From the NCBI RefSeq assembly GCF_000812965.1, contig NZ_JSYN01000018.1, positions 1 through 64,000 on the forward strand: DNA of 64,000 bases. The letters are read 5' to 3'. Both the position numbers and the translations under genes were made by a program. Below, one piece after another: positions 18,401 through 26,569 of this stretch (its first letter is position 1; every line of letters begins with the position of its first letter). The notes under the pieces were generated by a model. It was not told the DNA's origin and ran no database searches. It saw only the letters and a program-made list of their open reading frames with translations. Origin of the DNA: Pedobacter kyungheensis. Lineage in GTDB: Bacteria; Bacteroidota; Bacteroidia; Sphingobacteriales; Sphingobacteriaceae.

Positions 18401-19097
18401 AGGTGGTGCCTCCCTGATCCAAAAGCTGTTTTTTTAGTATGGTTCTACCACTATTATCCGTATAAGTTACCGTTTGGCTATTTTCGCCATCGGTGCCACC
18501 ATTTACCGAAAGAGTACCGGCATCAAAGCTGCCGTTAGCCGAGCCATCTGCATTCCACCTGCGGATGGTTTCGCTGGAAAGGTTTGTCCTGTAGGTAAAA
18601 CTGTTCTGGTGCTCTCCAATCTGGAATCCACTGCCAACTGACCCTGCCTGAAGAATCCGCTGCATAGGGCTGTTATCAAAGAGCTGCTGACTATAGGGGT
18701 TTGCATCAACTGCTGTTTTCTGTCCGCTCGTTGCATAAAAACCTGATTGCTCCAATATTGCATTTGTCCTGAATGTGCCACTGGCATTTGATGAAGCATA
18801 GGGCAGGTAACCGGTTACCTGTCTTCCAAGGTTGTCATAAACCATCGGCTGTACAATGTCTTTTCCTGAAGGACTTGCGCCAACCGCGATAGACTGAACG
18901 GGCCTGCCCATACCATCGAAATAGGTCCGAGTCGTTGTTCTGTCTGTTTGAGGGAGTGCGAAAACCTGAACGTCTGTAGTTACTCCCGAGACCTTTACCA
19001 CATCCTCTTGAATATAGCTCCGATTCTGTCCGAATATAGCGTTTGCATACAGACCAAATGTTAAAATAAGGGCGATGAATTTATATTGTATTTTCAT
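15426..19097 (-). CDS. RHS/YD-repeat polymorphic toxin with DUF4258-like C-terminal tip
   Basis: The 1223-residue product has a signal peptide (MKIQYKFIALILTFGLYANA) and a DUF6443-like N-terminal region with TTTRTYFDGMGRPVQSIAVG. Many YD/RHS repeats follow (YDERGRPVER, YDHRDRLKTVDE, YNELGQLIDR), then the RHS-associated core (MYDAAVGRFIGADP ... NPLIFNDPLGD) at about residues 890-935. The variable tip ends in SISAHAVDQAITRGF ... ILKIVREGT ... NRVITMFS. This H..A..RG...I...G pattern matches DUF4258, a BECR-fold RNase-like toxin domain. RHS shells encapsulate the tip and release it after cleavage near the core. It is co-transcribed with the 1303-residue gene (18-base gap) and followed by a small immunity-like gene. 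The route out of the cell is not encoded nearby. Confidence 0.85.
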   Translation of the reverse strand: MKIQYKFIALILTFGLYANAIFGQNRSYIQEDVVKVSGVTTDVQVFALPQTDRTTTRTYFDGMGRPVQSIAVGASPSGKDIVQPMVYDNLGRQVTGYLPYASSNASGTFRTNAILEQSGFYATSGQKTAVDANPYSQQLFDNSPMQRILQAGSVGSGFQIGEHQNSFTYRTNLSSETIRRWNADGSANGSFDAGTLSVNGGTDGENSQTVTYTDNSGRTILKKQLLDQGGTTWLETYYVYDDLGQLVFIVPPKAVALMGSYGNYSLQQPDVQKLLFIYVYDERGRPVERTAPGGGTSYLVYDPFDRLVLAQDANLRAQQKWNYIKYDSRNTAIIQGIYYNSSYTSRASMQGFVNGLSYANTYEERNGNGSLGYYTNNCFPVSDTEPLAYGYYDDYDLDGNGSADYAYQGQGMAGEAGQGSYTNGLPTMIRKRTVGSGLSNIWLTTVMFYDAKGRLIQSQGNNQLNTAVNSFSTTVADFTGKALRSRVVQVAAVTTVVQTEYSYDHRDRLKTVDESYNGGTPIRTGAYEYNELGQLIDRKLHSTNGGASYLQSVDYRYNIRGQITSINNSSLVVDDRNDDSNDVFGMDLLYNQSDSGIGNSAYFNGALAAVKWKVNAAGVVTGNERSYKFTYDKLLRLNAANYAERSGGGSWDNNGAFDEKNISYDLNGNILTLQRNALLSGSIAAVDDLNYSYDGNRLSNVSDGSGGSYGVFGFKNLTGSGTGYDYDASGNMTSDAKKGINLDYNVLNLTDKVTVTTAVGRYVTYTYDAGGGLIRKQAFDNNSLVKTTDYIGGFVYEDNALAYFGMAEGRVRNNSGTLKPEYMIKDQQGNVRVSFEEQGGVAVVRQENSYYPFGLTMPGSVTPTAANKKLYNGGSEWQNDFGDLPDLQQTFYRMYDAAVGRFIGADPIAEASESMTVYQYALNNPLIFNDPLGDKADYSAYWNNVISQMQSGYSGHYSASSGWSTYGSAEEAFYAGAENMQSNRQWGLYSKWATDYVSAAEEYNRRVGDGAHVTTDIKEGFIQTTAWYRDANGNKTTVDGNSAYGIIFKVGTSPNEGSPGRKGVGQPGLVESMIPIWGNGRAAIDHYQNGEYWQAAAYSALAVSDVFMVKAAIVAVSKGAVSAATVGLVSAAAENTAPRSISSISAHAVDQAITRGFRSPDILKIVREGTATMGRSKFGNAQWRYMLNGNTVIVNAEKNRVITMFSTAAGSANKYGAGWLRSF

Positions 19098-19115
19098 GAT
19101 TGAGGGCTAAAATAG

Positions 19116-22100
19116 TTATTGAACTTCCTCCACCACACACTCTTCAGTGGAGGTAGAAAATGAGATCTGCTGTTTACCTGACAAGTTTACACCATAGAAA
19201 TAATAGTAGGCGTTATTTGCTGACTGAGAGATTCTACAATCATTCACTACCCCGGTGGTAGGCGTAGTATAGCTTTGGTACCTGATTGAACGGTAGCCGT
19301 AAGGATTGCTGGCAGTATACTGTCCAGGGGCACTTATCCGGATGTCATAGGTTCCCGAAGCAACAAAAACATTACCAGAGGCGAAATCGGAATCATTGAA
19401 AACATAGGCCAAAGTTGTACCCTGATAGAAACTGATTGTCATCCCGGCACCATAAACCCTTACATTCTCCGTTGAATTTGTTATGGTAACTGTTTTGGTG
19501 TCGCTTACTGTTCCATACGGAGCAAGGGACTTAGTTAATGTTACAGAATAACTTCCCGGTGCTGTATAGGTGTGGAGAATTTGCCCGTACAATGCAGAAC
19601 TATTGGTTGTTGAGCTGCCATCACCAAAATTCCAGGTGTAAGAAAGCCCTTCACTGTCCCAGTTAGAAAGTGCCCCATCTGAAAAATATAGTGGATAATT
19701 TGTATTGGCATGATTTGCATCGTACGAGATTTCAGCTTTGTAACTATCCTGATCGCTTTTTGAGATATAAGTCTTTTTCAAGATAATATTTTTACTGTCA
19801 TCCAGTACATTCTTTAACCGGAGCCACTTATCGTAGATATAATACTCCGCCCTTCCGTTGGTATTTGTAACAGAGGTCTTTACAAAAGAATTCTCATCAT
19901 AACCTGATGTTGACACCAAAGCATCGGCCGGATAAAAAATAATATCATCAACCAGTATAGCTGTTGAGCTCTGGAAAGAAATAGTAAAAGAATCTGGGAA
20001 GCCGCCGACAGGTATCCTGACCTGATAATACTTCCATTGCCCACCAGTATTAGTATAAGCTAAGGTTTGGCTGGAGCCATTGGCAGACACATTAATGTTT
20101 CCGGATGTACCCGTATTTATCCAAAGAGAAAAAAGGTAATACTTCCTTCCGGTAAATTTTGTTACCGTTCTGGAAAGTGTATTTCCAGCATCTAAGCTGA
20201 ACGCATGACTTCCAGACCTTGCTGTAGTTACAAAACTTGATATAGGAGGATTAACTGAATATGTAAATCCTGTTTCCAGATAGTGTAGCTCAAAGTTTTC
20301 ATAGGCAACCTCACCAATACCCGCATGTTCAAACATTGCTACCGGACTGGACATAAGCTGATCGGTAATTATTGCCTTTTTACTAATTCCGCTCGACAGC
20401 ACAGTAGTTGGATTGGCATTTTTATCATAATCAAGTATCGTTTCCTTAGCAACATAGCGCGAATCTTTGGAAAATACGCCACTGGTAATATCAGACGGTT
20501 GAAAATCGCTTACCCCCATAGCATTTAAAAAATTGAACTGGCGATAAGGAAGATCGAGGTTAGGACGATAGTTAAAACCCCATGTCTTAAAATCTGTTAG
20601 CGACGCCGCAACCGTGCGGTTTACCCCATTACGTTCCAGCTGGCTATAAGACTCTACAGGAATGTTAACACCTTGGAGTGCCAGATTATAAATAGATTGG
20701 ACCATTGAATCTGATGATGGCGAGGCACTGTAATCCTTAATATACTTAAAAAAGGTCCTTGCTGTACTTCCGTCGCTTTTAACCTGTGTTTTAGTGGTCA
20801 CTTCTTTATGTTGGGAGCTGGCATAGAGATAGCTGGTAGTTGTATGGTTCGCCTGTGTTACTGAAGGTGCATCAAAAACAGTATTATCTTCTTGTGCAAT
20901 CAGATTACCTACTCCGGCATATAATGTATATTTTGAATAAGCCATAGCGCCGGCATTTTCCTCAAACCTTAAGGCATTAATAACAAGTGGTGAATTGCTG
21001 CGCGCGTATGTATAAACCGATTCACTTACTTTGTTCCCATTTTCATCATACTGTCCCAGCTTTTTAATCAGCCCCCGTTCAAAATCATAATTGGTATTTG
21101 GCGCAAATGGATAGGTGTTCTTCTCATTGGTCATATAGCTACCGTTAACACAACTGGTCCGCCCAAAATTGCTAACTGTTGGAGACCAATCACTACCCCA
21201 GCTATTGTCCCAGTTAGTAGCAGGAATAAGATACTCATAAAGTGAGCTTCCTGCACCAGGTTTTGAAATCCTTATATGGCTATAAAGTATTCCTATTTCC
21301 TCCTGAGAAATATTTTCCTCTAAACGGATAACTGAATTCTGAAGCATATATTCTGTAGTACCAGAACCATAAAAAGGTGTGGTAAAAGATAACAATGGTA
21401 CACTCACTGGTTTCCCACTCGATAAACCTGTTACAGGATTGAGGTAACTATAATTGGTTACAATATTTCCTGAAGGATTAGCCCCATCATTGATGGTTAG
21501 CTTCTTCACCCTCAAACCTCCTCCCTGTATCACAGCGCCTGCCGTTACATCAAAGTAATCATTCGGTTCGTACTCGAACGAAGTACTGCCTCCATTTTCG
21601 TAGGCATAAATACTAGCAAGCGTACCAGCCATCATTGCGGCTTGATTAACGCCCCTTGCTGCCCCAGAAACCGCATAATTATAAGTGCCCGAAGCTCCTC
21701 CTGCTATATTTCGGTAATGCTCGCGGGATGGATCTGAAGGGTTGATATAAACTTGTGGGAGAAGGGAACTTTCCGAACTTCCATTATAGTAACCCCACAC
21801 ATCAATTGCTTTTGAATTGGAATCAGGGAGATTCAAAACCCCACCATCATTACTGATACCATTGTAAGCAAAATAAAGATCTTGTTTATTATTAACCCAA
21901 ATCCGTTCAAGTAATGTCTTGTTTGCAAAGCTGTTATTATTTGTTTTATAGCTGTAGTAACTAAATAAATACTTTTTTCCCATCCCTGTGATAGAATCAA
22001 TGAGTGAGGCTCCAGACGTTGGCGCTGAGCGGTAATGAAATTCCAATCCTTGATTGAAAGCAACATCATCCCAACCTCCGTAGGTTATCCTGGAAAGCTG

Positions 22101-23027
22101 GATCTGGGTTGTCCAGTTGGAAATCGTAAAAGGGTAAATTGTTGTTGTGGAGGTACCCTGCGAGAGCGCTAAACGGTCGGTTCCAGTAGAGAAGGAAGAC
22201 TCACCATAGAAAAAATCAAATCCGGCGCCTCCAACATCTTTAATACTGCTTATGTTCCAGGCGCTAACATATTCTAATCCATTCTGAAACTGCTGGTATT
22301 CACGCTTAAAGAAGTTTATTGAACCAGGACTTGATGATAATGTGTGCTTTGTAGAGGTCTGTAATGCCGCGAAAGTATATTTAGTACCTGAAGCAGTTGT
22401 GATTACGAAGCTTTTAATCCTGCCATAACTGTTATAATGGGTTGGAACATTGGTTTCATATTCATAAGTCACCTTTATATCCTGATAAGGAATTGTTTTT
22501 ATATTATGATCGGCATCAAACACCAGCTTACAGCTTAACCCTGGTGCATTTACTATAAAGATATCTGGTTCAGTATCGGAAAGGTCAGAGAAATTACTAT
22601 TTAAGTAAGCCAGGTCATTCGCCTCATCTGTGCAGGTCGACTGGCTGTTATCGTTACTTATGGTAAACGCATTAATCTTCGAACCATTTGTATTATTGAG
22701 CCAACCCAAACGCTGATTACCCATATTGTCTTTCAAAGCCTCGTCAGGCAATCCCCTCAACTGCCGGTAAATCCCTCCTCCGGCTTCCAGGTTCCAACCC
22801 AGACCACCAGCCCCCTCCGCTTCCTTAACCTTGATACCGCTTCCGGTATAATTTAAACTTATTGGCATCGAAATTTTCCCGCTACGTAATTCGTAAAGCG
22901 GCATCTTCACCGAGCCTGCACCGGTTAAATTGTTAACTGATGCCAATGGGAGTTGCGCAAAGAGTTCGTTGTTCTTTAGCAACAGCATAATTAGAAAAAC
23001 AAGTAATTTAGAAATGTTATTCTTCAT
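19116..23027 (-). CDS. Large secreted SpvB/TcB-like partner of the RHS toxin, with PKD domain
   Basis: The 1303-residue protein has a Sec signal (LLVFLIMLLLKNNELFAQ). Its opening block SVKMPLYELRSGKISMPISL, then NYTGSGIKVKEAEGAGGLGW, resembles the SpvB/TcB N-terminal beta-propeller region found in Tc-toxin B subunits and Bacteroidota RHS partners. The middle has sparse YD-like motifs (QYDENGNKVSE). Near residue 1130 is a PKD-type Ig domain (YTWNFGDGSS ... HTYTAPGSYSVTLT). It has no T9SS tail. In this phylum the gene commonly precedes an RHS-core gene, and the two may together form one shell, analogous to TcB-TcC. Function beyond a structural or export role is inference. Confidence 0.75.
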   Translation of the reverse strand: MKNNISKLLVFLIMLLLKNNELFAQLPLASVNNLTGAGSVKMPLYELRSGKISMPISLNYTGSGIKVKEAEGAGGLGWNLEAGGGIYRQLRGLPDEALKDNMGNQRLGWLNNTNGSKINAFTISNDNSQSTCTDEANDLAYLNSNFSDLSDTEPDIFIVNAPGLSCKLVFDADHNIKTIPYQDIKVTYEYETNVPTHYNSYGRIKSFVITTASGTKYTFAALQTSTKHTLSSSPGSINFFKREYQQFQNGLEYVSAWNISSIKDVGGAGFDFFYGESSFSTGTDRLALSQGTSTTTIYPFTISNWTTQIQLSRITYGGWDDVAFNQGLEFHYRSAPTSGASLIDSITGMGKKYLFSYYSYKTNNNSFANKTLLERIWVNNKQDLYFAYNGISNDGGVLNLPDSNSKAIDVWGYYNGSSESSLLPQVYINPSDPSREHYRNIAGGASGTYNYAVSGAARGVNQAAMMAGTLASIYAYENGGSTSFEYEPNDYFDVTAGAVIQGGGLRVKKLTINDGANPSGNIVTNYSYLNPVTGLSSGKPVSVPLLSFTTPFYGSGTTEYMLQNSVIRLEENISQEEIGILYSHIRISKPGAGSSLYEYLIPATNWDNSWGSDWSPTVSNFGRTSCVNGSYMTNEKNTYPFAPNTNYDFERGLIKKLGQYDENGNKVSESVYTYARSNSPLVINALRFEENAGAMAYSKYTLYAGVGNLIAQEDNTVFDAPSVTQANHTTTSYLYASSQHKEVTTKTQVKSDGSTARTFFKYIKDYSASPSSDSMVQSIYNLALQGVNIPVESYSQLERNGVNRTVAASLTDFKTWGFNYRPNLDLPYRQFNFLNAMGVSDFQPSDITSGVFSKDSRYVAKETILDYDKNANPTTVLSSGISKKAIITDQLMSSPVAMFEHAGIGEVAYENFELHYLETGFTYSVNPPISSFVTTARSGSHAFSLDAGNTLSRTVTKFTGRKYYLFSLWINTGTSGNINVSANGSSQTLAYTNTGGQWKYYQVRIPVGGFPDSFTISFQSSTAILVDDIIFYPADALVSTSGYDENSFVKTSVTNTNGRAEYYIYDKWLRLKNVLDDSKNIILKKTYISKSDQDSYKAEISYDANHANTNYPLYFSDGALSNWDSEGLSYTWNFGDGSSTTNSSALYGQILHTYTAPGSYSVTLTKSLAPYGTVSDTKTVTITNSTENVRVYGAGMTISFYQGTTLAYVFNDSDFASGNVFVASGTYDIRISAPGQYTASNPYGYRSIRYQSYTTPTTGVVNDCRISQSANNAYYYFYGVNLSGKQQISFSTSTEECVVEEVQ

Positions 23028-23636
23028 GAGAGTTTATTAGGTGTCTGTGATATATTATTCTTATTCGGTCTGATATTTCTGGTAACTGACGAAGACGCCC
23101 CTTATCCAGGAGCTATTTGAAAAGTGTCCACATGAGACAAAAACCAAAAATTTATTGAATGACTATTGCAGAAATCTAGAGATATAGAAATCGTAGTATT
23201 TTAGCCTGATAAAATTGGCATTAGAACTTCCAGCAGAGCTTGGACTTGAGGCGTGATCTTTAGGTAACATTTTAGGTTAAATTTGATTGATCTAAAATGT
23301 GTTCTGTGTTCGCTTTTTGGAATTTTTTTACATCAACCAGTAGATTTATCTGACGAAAGCCTTATTTCTATGGGTTCCTTAATCAGATTATCTATACACC
23401 CTAAAAAAGAGAAAGCCTAGATACTATCTCATCAAAAATAGGTAAACAACTGCTTAAGCTATAACGGGTAAGCATTCATGCCGTTTAATATGCTTACCGA
23501 ATTGTTCACCTTTTTCTTGCAAAAAAATCATTAAAAATACGAAGCTATATTTTTAATCCTTGCTCCACAACTTTTGGTATTTTGGTATTGATCCCAACTT
23601 TCGGTATAGATCTAAAAAAATCGTGGTATAGTAATG
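23028..23636. other. Upstream region of the RHS operon
   Basis: About 600 AT-rich bases with no supportable gene. The RHS operon promoter should be here, but I found no clear TAnnTTTG box on the minus strand. Region 23440-23560 repeats 'aaaaatc' and poly-A stretches without hairpins that I trust. Confidence 0.3.
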
Positions 23637-23699
23637 AAACAAAAAAGCCTCAACTTTTTCAAGTTAAGGCTTTTGTTGCGGAATGGACGGGACTCGAAC
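23637..23699. repeat. 63-bp direct repeat, island-proximal copy (putative attachment site)
   Basis: The sequence is identical to 23907-23969 and matches 8649-8711 with one mismatch. It spans the terminator and the 3' end of tRNA-Asp copy 1. Confidence 0.65.
23641..23670 (-). terminator. Intrinsic terminator of tRNA-Asp copy 1
   Basis: On the minus strand GCCTTAACTT pairs with AAGTTGAGGC (one G-U) around a short A-rich loop, followed by TTTTTT. It begins 9 bases after the tRNA. Confidence 0.85.
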
Positions 23700-23752
23700 C
23701 CGCGACCTCCTGCGTGACAGGCAGGCATTCTAACCAGCTGAACTACCACTCC
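23679..23752 (-). tRNA. tRNA-Asp(GTC), copy 1
   Basis: The 74-base cloverleaf without encoded CCA has acceptor GGAGTGG/CCATTCC, D-arm TAGTTCAGCTGGTTA, anticodon arm CCTGC-CTGTCAC-GCAGG with anticodon GTC, and T-arm GCGGG-TTCGAGT-CCCGT. It is identical to copy 2 and forms the right boundary of the RHS island. Confidence 0.97.
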
Positions 23753-23798
23753 TTTTGTTCTCCTTTAAAGTTAGAACCTCTTTCCCCTTTCGGGATTG

Positions 23799-23806
23799 CA
23801 AATATA
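23799..23806 (-). promoter_or_regulatory. -7 box of tRNA-Asp copy 1
   Basis: TATATTTG on the minus strand lies 47 bases upstream of the tRNA. Unlike copy 2, the expected -33 TTTG is absent because the duplicated block ends near 23815, so this copy may be more weakly expressed. Confidence 0.5.
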
Positions 23807-23906
23807 GAGACTATATTTGGTTTATCACTATAATAAGCAACATTTAACGCGATAATTCTGTAACTCGCTGATGCTCATTTAAAATAATTTCACCAGAATG
23901 GCGGTA

Positions 23907-23969
23907 AAACAAAAAAGCCTCAACTTTTTCAAGTTAAGGCTTTTGTTGCGGAATGGACGGGACTCGAAC
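23907..23969. repeat. 63-bp direct repeat, outer copy
   Basis: The sequence is identical to 23637-23699 and belongs to the 270-bp tandem duplication carrying the second tRNA-Asp. Confidence 0.7.
23911..23940 (-). terminator. Intrinsic terminator of tRNA-Asp copy 2
   Basis: The hairpin and T-tract are the same as at 23641-23670. Confidence 0.85.
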
Positions 23970-24022
23970 CCGCGACCTCCTGCGTGACAGGCAGGCATTC
24001 TAACCAGCTGAACTACCACTCC
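23949..24022 (-). tRNA. tRNA-Asp(GTC), copy 2
   Basis: The sequence is identical to copy 1, with the same anticodon GTC and unencoded CCA. The repeat unit (about 180 bases) includes upstream leader, tRNA and terminator at a 270-base period. Confidence 0.97.
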
Positions 24023-24068
24023 TTTTGTTCTCCTTTAAAGTTCGAACCTCTTGTCTCTTTCGAGGTTG

Positions 24069-24099
24069 CAAATATAGAGACTATATATTAATTCGCAAA
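24069..24099 (-). promoter_or_regulatory. Promoter of tRNA-Asp copy 2
   Basis: The -33 element TTTG (24096-24099), 19-base spacer and -7 TATATTTG (24069-24076) on the minus strand match the Bacteroidota consensus. Confidence 0.65.
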
Positions 24100-24126
24100 C
24101 TTTTTTTTTCAAATAATTACAACTCC

Positions 24127-25200
24127 TTAATTTGCAGCACCTTCCTGCATCTTTTCGGCATTTTCAGCAAACTGAAGGGCATCAATAATCTCCTGAATAT
24201 CGCCATCCATAATGGTTGGCAGGTTGTACATGGTTAAACCAATGCGGTGCTCGGTAACCCTTCCCTGCGGATAGTTGTAGGTCCTGATCTTTGCCGAACG
24301 GTCGCCGGTTGATACCATCGTTTTACGTTTAGCCGCAATATCGCCGTTCTTTTTCTGCAATTCAATATCGTACAACTTACTACGCAACATCTCCATGGCA
24401 ATAATACGGTTACCCAATTGCGAACGCTCACGCTGGCATACCACTACAATACCCGAAGGCTTATGCGTTAACTGCACCTTGGTTTCTACCTTGTTTACGT
24501 TCTGTCCACCTGCACCACCCGAGCGCGAAGTTTGCAACTCAATATCTGCAGGATTAATGTAAAGGTCTATTTCTTCAGCTTCGGGCAATACCGCTACCGA
24601 TGCTGCCGAGGTATGTACACGCCCCTGGGTTTCAGTATCAGGCACGCGTTGTACCCGGTGCACACCACTTTCGTATTTTAGCTGGCCATACACATCCTCA
24701 CCACTCACTTTCAAAATTACCTCTTTGTAACCACCTGCTGTACCTTCAGTTACATCAACAGTCTCTACATTCCAGCCTTTGGTTTCGAAAAAGCGCGTGT
24801 ACATCCGGTATAAATCGCCGGCAAATAATGCAGCCTCATCCCCACCAGTACCACCACGGATCTCAAAAACGGCGTTTTTCGCATCCTCCGGATCTTTAGG
24901 AATCAACATCACACGGATAGCGCTTTCCATTTCTTCCTGCTGTTTTAACAATAAATCCAGCTCCTCTTTCGCCATTTCGCGCATTTCAGGATCTTTCTCT
25001 GCCGTTAAAATTTCTTTATTGGCATCGATATTACTCATCACATTTTTGTAAACCTTATACTCGTCTACAATTTTGCCCAAGTCTTTATATTCTTTATTTA
25101 AAGCCGCAAAACGTTTCATATCCTGTATCACATCAGGATTACTCAATTGCTCTTCTACATCTTCCCAGCGTAGCTTTATAGCTTCTAATTTATCTAACAT
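24127..25200 (-). CDS. prfA: Peptide chain release factor 1
   Basis: The 357-residue class I release factor recognises UAA and UAG and triggers peptide release. The N-terminal helical domain ([20 protein letters not shown]) is followed by the [15 protein letters not shown] block. The catalytic GGQ loop ([20 protein letters not shown]) lies near residues 230-245, and [16 protein letters not shown] near the C-terminus. The length and absence of the RF2 frameshift site favour RF1. It stands alone between the tRNA-Asp genes and the lpxH-like gene. Confidence 0.95.
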   Translation of the reverse strand: MLDKLEAIKLRWEDVEEQLSNPDVIQDMKRFAALNKEYKDLGKIVDEYKVYKNVMSNIDANKEILTAEKDPEMREMAKEELDLLLKQQEEMESAIRVMLIPKDPEDAKNAVFEIRGGTGGDEAALFAGDLYRMYTRFFETKGWNVETVDVTEGTAGGYKEVILKVSGEDVYGQLKYESGVHRVQRVPDTETQGRVHTSAASVAVLPEAEEIDLYINPADIELQTSRSGGAGGQNVNKVETKVQLTHKPSGIVVVCQRERSQLGNRIIAMEMLRSKLYDIELQKKNGDIAAKRKTMVSTGDRSAKIRTYNYPQGRVTEHRIGLTMYNLPTIMDGDIQEIIDALQFAENAEKMQEGAAN

Positions 25201-25382
25201 ATTTATTCTTGTTGAAGTTTCCCTACGGTTGGCATAGGGCCAAAAATTTAGGAAAATGCAAAAATAAGGAAAAAAGCTGAATTTGTTTGTTTAGCCGGTA
25301 TGGTTAATTGGTCAATCAGTTAACCATAAATAGTAATCTGGCTATTCATTGGAAAATGAAAGGTTCTGTGCCAATGGCGGCG

Positions 25383-25451
25383 GGCAGCCCTGCTATCCCT
25401 CCAAGTCCTCTCCCGATGTAAAATCGGGATCCGGGCTTTCCGCTCTATCAG
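25383..25451 (-). repeat. Dispersed intergenic repeat, copy 2
   Basis: The reverse complement shares GATAGA.CG.AAAGCCCGG and AGGACTTG.AGG.ATAGCAGG with 327-390. It carries a small internal hairpin (CCCGATTTTACATCGGG). A related fragment with CCCGA...TCGGG and AACGAAAAGCCCGG lies at about 25548-25584. The 100-codon frame over 25320-25622 consists of these repeats and is not a gene; the rest of 25201-25627 is non-coding. Confidence 0.65.
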
Positions 25452-25627
25452 GTTTATCGTGAAAGAACTGTACACCTGGGCACCATTGCAAACCCAAATA
25501 GCAGCAGGAAAAAATGTACCTAAACGGGATTGAAGAGGCAGCTCCCGATTTTTCATCGGGACTATAACGAAAAGCCCGGCTAGCATTAAAAAAAGCTTAA
25601 GCCACTGCTTTCCAAAAAACAAAAATA

Positions 25628-26377
25628 TTACGGTGTTGGGTTATAGTATTCCAGTTTCAAATCTACACCATCAAACACAGCATAAGAGTTATAATTGAGC
25701 CACTCGCCAATATTTACGTAGCGGCTGTTCTCACCCAATGCAATATCCAGCGGCAGATGCCTGTGTCCGAAAATAAAATAATCGAAATGTGTTTGCTGTA
25801 ACTGTTCTTTGGCGTAAATGGCTAGCCACTCTTTATCCTCACCTAAAAAAACTTCCTTTTCGGTTTGCGCTGCACGGCTTCCCCTGCTCCAGCCATTGGC
25901 AATACCAATCCCCAAATTGGGGTGCAAACGGGCAAATAACCATTGGCAGAGTTTGCTCCTAAAAATCTTGCGTAAAAATTTATATTTATTATCGCCAGGG
26001 CCTAAACCATCTCCATGGTGCAGGTAAAACTTCTTGCCTCCACGTTCCATAATCATTTCATCGCTGATAATTTCCATCCCAATTTCTTGGGTAAAATAAT
26101 CGCGCACCCACATATCATGGTTACCTTTAAAGAAATAGATCTTAACCCCCGAATCAGCCATTTCGGCCAGTTTTCCCTGCAAACGGATAAAGCCTTTGGG
26201 TATTACTTTTGCATATTCGAACCAGAAATCGAAAATATCGCCCATTAAAAAAAGCTCAGCACAGGTGGGTGTTATAAAATCAAGCCAGCTTACAATGCGC
26301 GCCTCACGTGCACGGCTTTCGGCATAACTAGGGGTGCCCAAATGAAAATCGGAAGCGAAATAAATGTTCTTGGCCAT
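25628..26377 (-). CDS. lpxH: UDP-2,3-diacylglucosamine diphosphatase (LpxH-like)
   Basis: The 249-residue calcineurin-like phosphoesterase hydrolyses UDP-2,3-diacylglucosamine to lipid X in lipid A synthesis at the inner membrane. The metal ligands are visible: DFHLG (residues 8-12), GDIFDFW, GNHDMW, LHHGDG, and FGHRH near the C-terminus. The start at 26377 (MAKNIYFASDF) fits the family; the frame extends 22 hydrophobic residues upstream through a short tandem repeat, which I reject as the start. The conserved RGSRAAQTEK cap region supports LpxH rather than a generic phosphoesterase. Confidence 0.85.
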   Translation of the reverse strand: MAKNIYFASDFHLGTPSYAESRAREARIVSWLDFITPTCAELFLMGDIFDFWFEYAKVIPKGFIRLQGKLAEMADSGVKIYFFKGNHDMWVRDYFTQEIGMEIISDEMIMERGGKKFYLHHGDGLGPGDNKYKFLRKIFRSKLCQWLFARLHPNLGIGIANGWSRGSRAAQTEKEVFLGEDKEWLAIYAKEQLQQTHFDYFIFGHRHLPLDIALGENSRYVNIGEWLNYNSYAVFDGVDLKLEYYNPTP

Positions 26378-26399
26378 GTATGCGCAAAGGTAAGGGAAA

Positions 26400-26462
26400 A
26401 AAGCTGAAAGACTAAAGATCAAAGCTGAAAGACTAAAGATCAAAGGCTAAAGCTAAAAGACC
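26400..26462. repeat. Three tandem 21-bp units upstream of lpxH
   Basis: Two exact copies of AAAGCTGAAAGACTAAAGATC are followed by one degenerate copy. They lie just upstream of the chosen lpxH start, in the divergent lpxH/peptidase intergenic region. Confidence 0.75.
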
Positions 26463-26569
26463 AAAGCCTAGTATAAAAAAATCAGTGCAATCCTCAGCAT
26501 CGGTGCAATCGCTAAAATCTGTGTAATCCCTACATAAAAACATATATTAGTAAATAAATCCTTTTGCAC

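Noticed and set aside
8711-23637. Complete integrative element with integrase
   Set aside because: No tyrosine recombinase, relaxase or excisionase frame is visible in the island, so autonomy cannot be claimed.
25320-25622. 100-codon minus-strand frame as a small gene
   Set aside because: Its body consists of the dispersed repeat and CCCGAT...ATCGGG hairpins; composition changes abruptly and there is no family signature.
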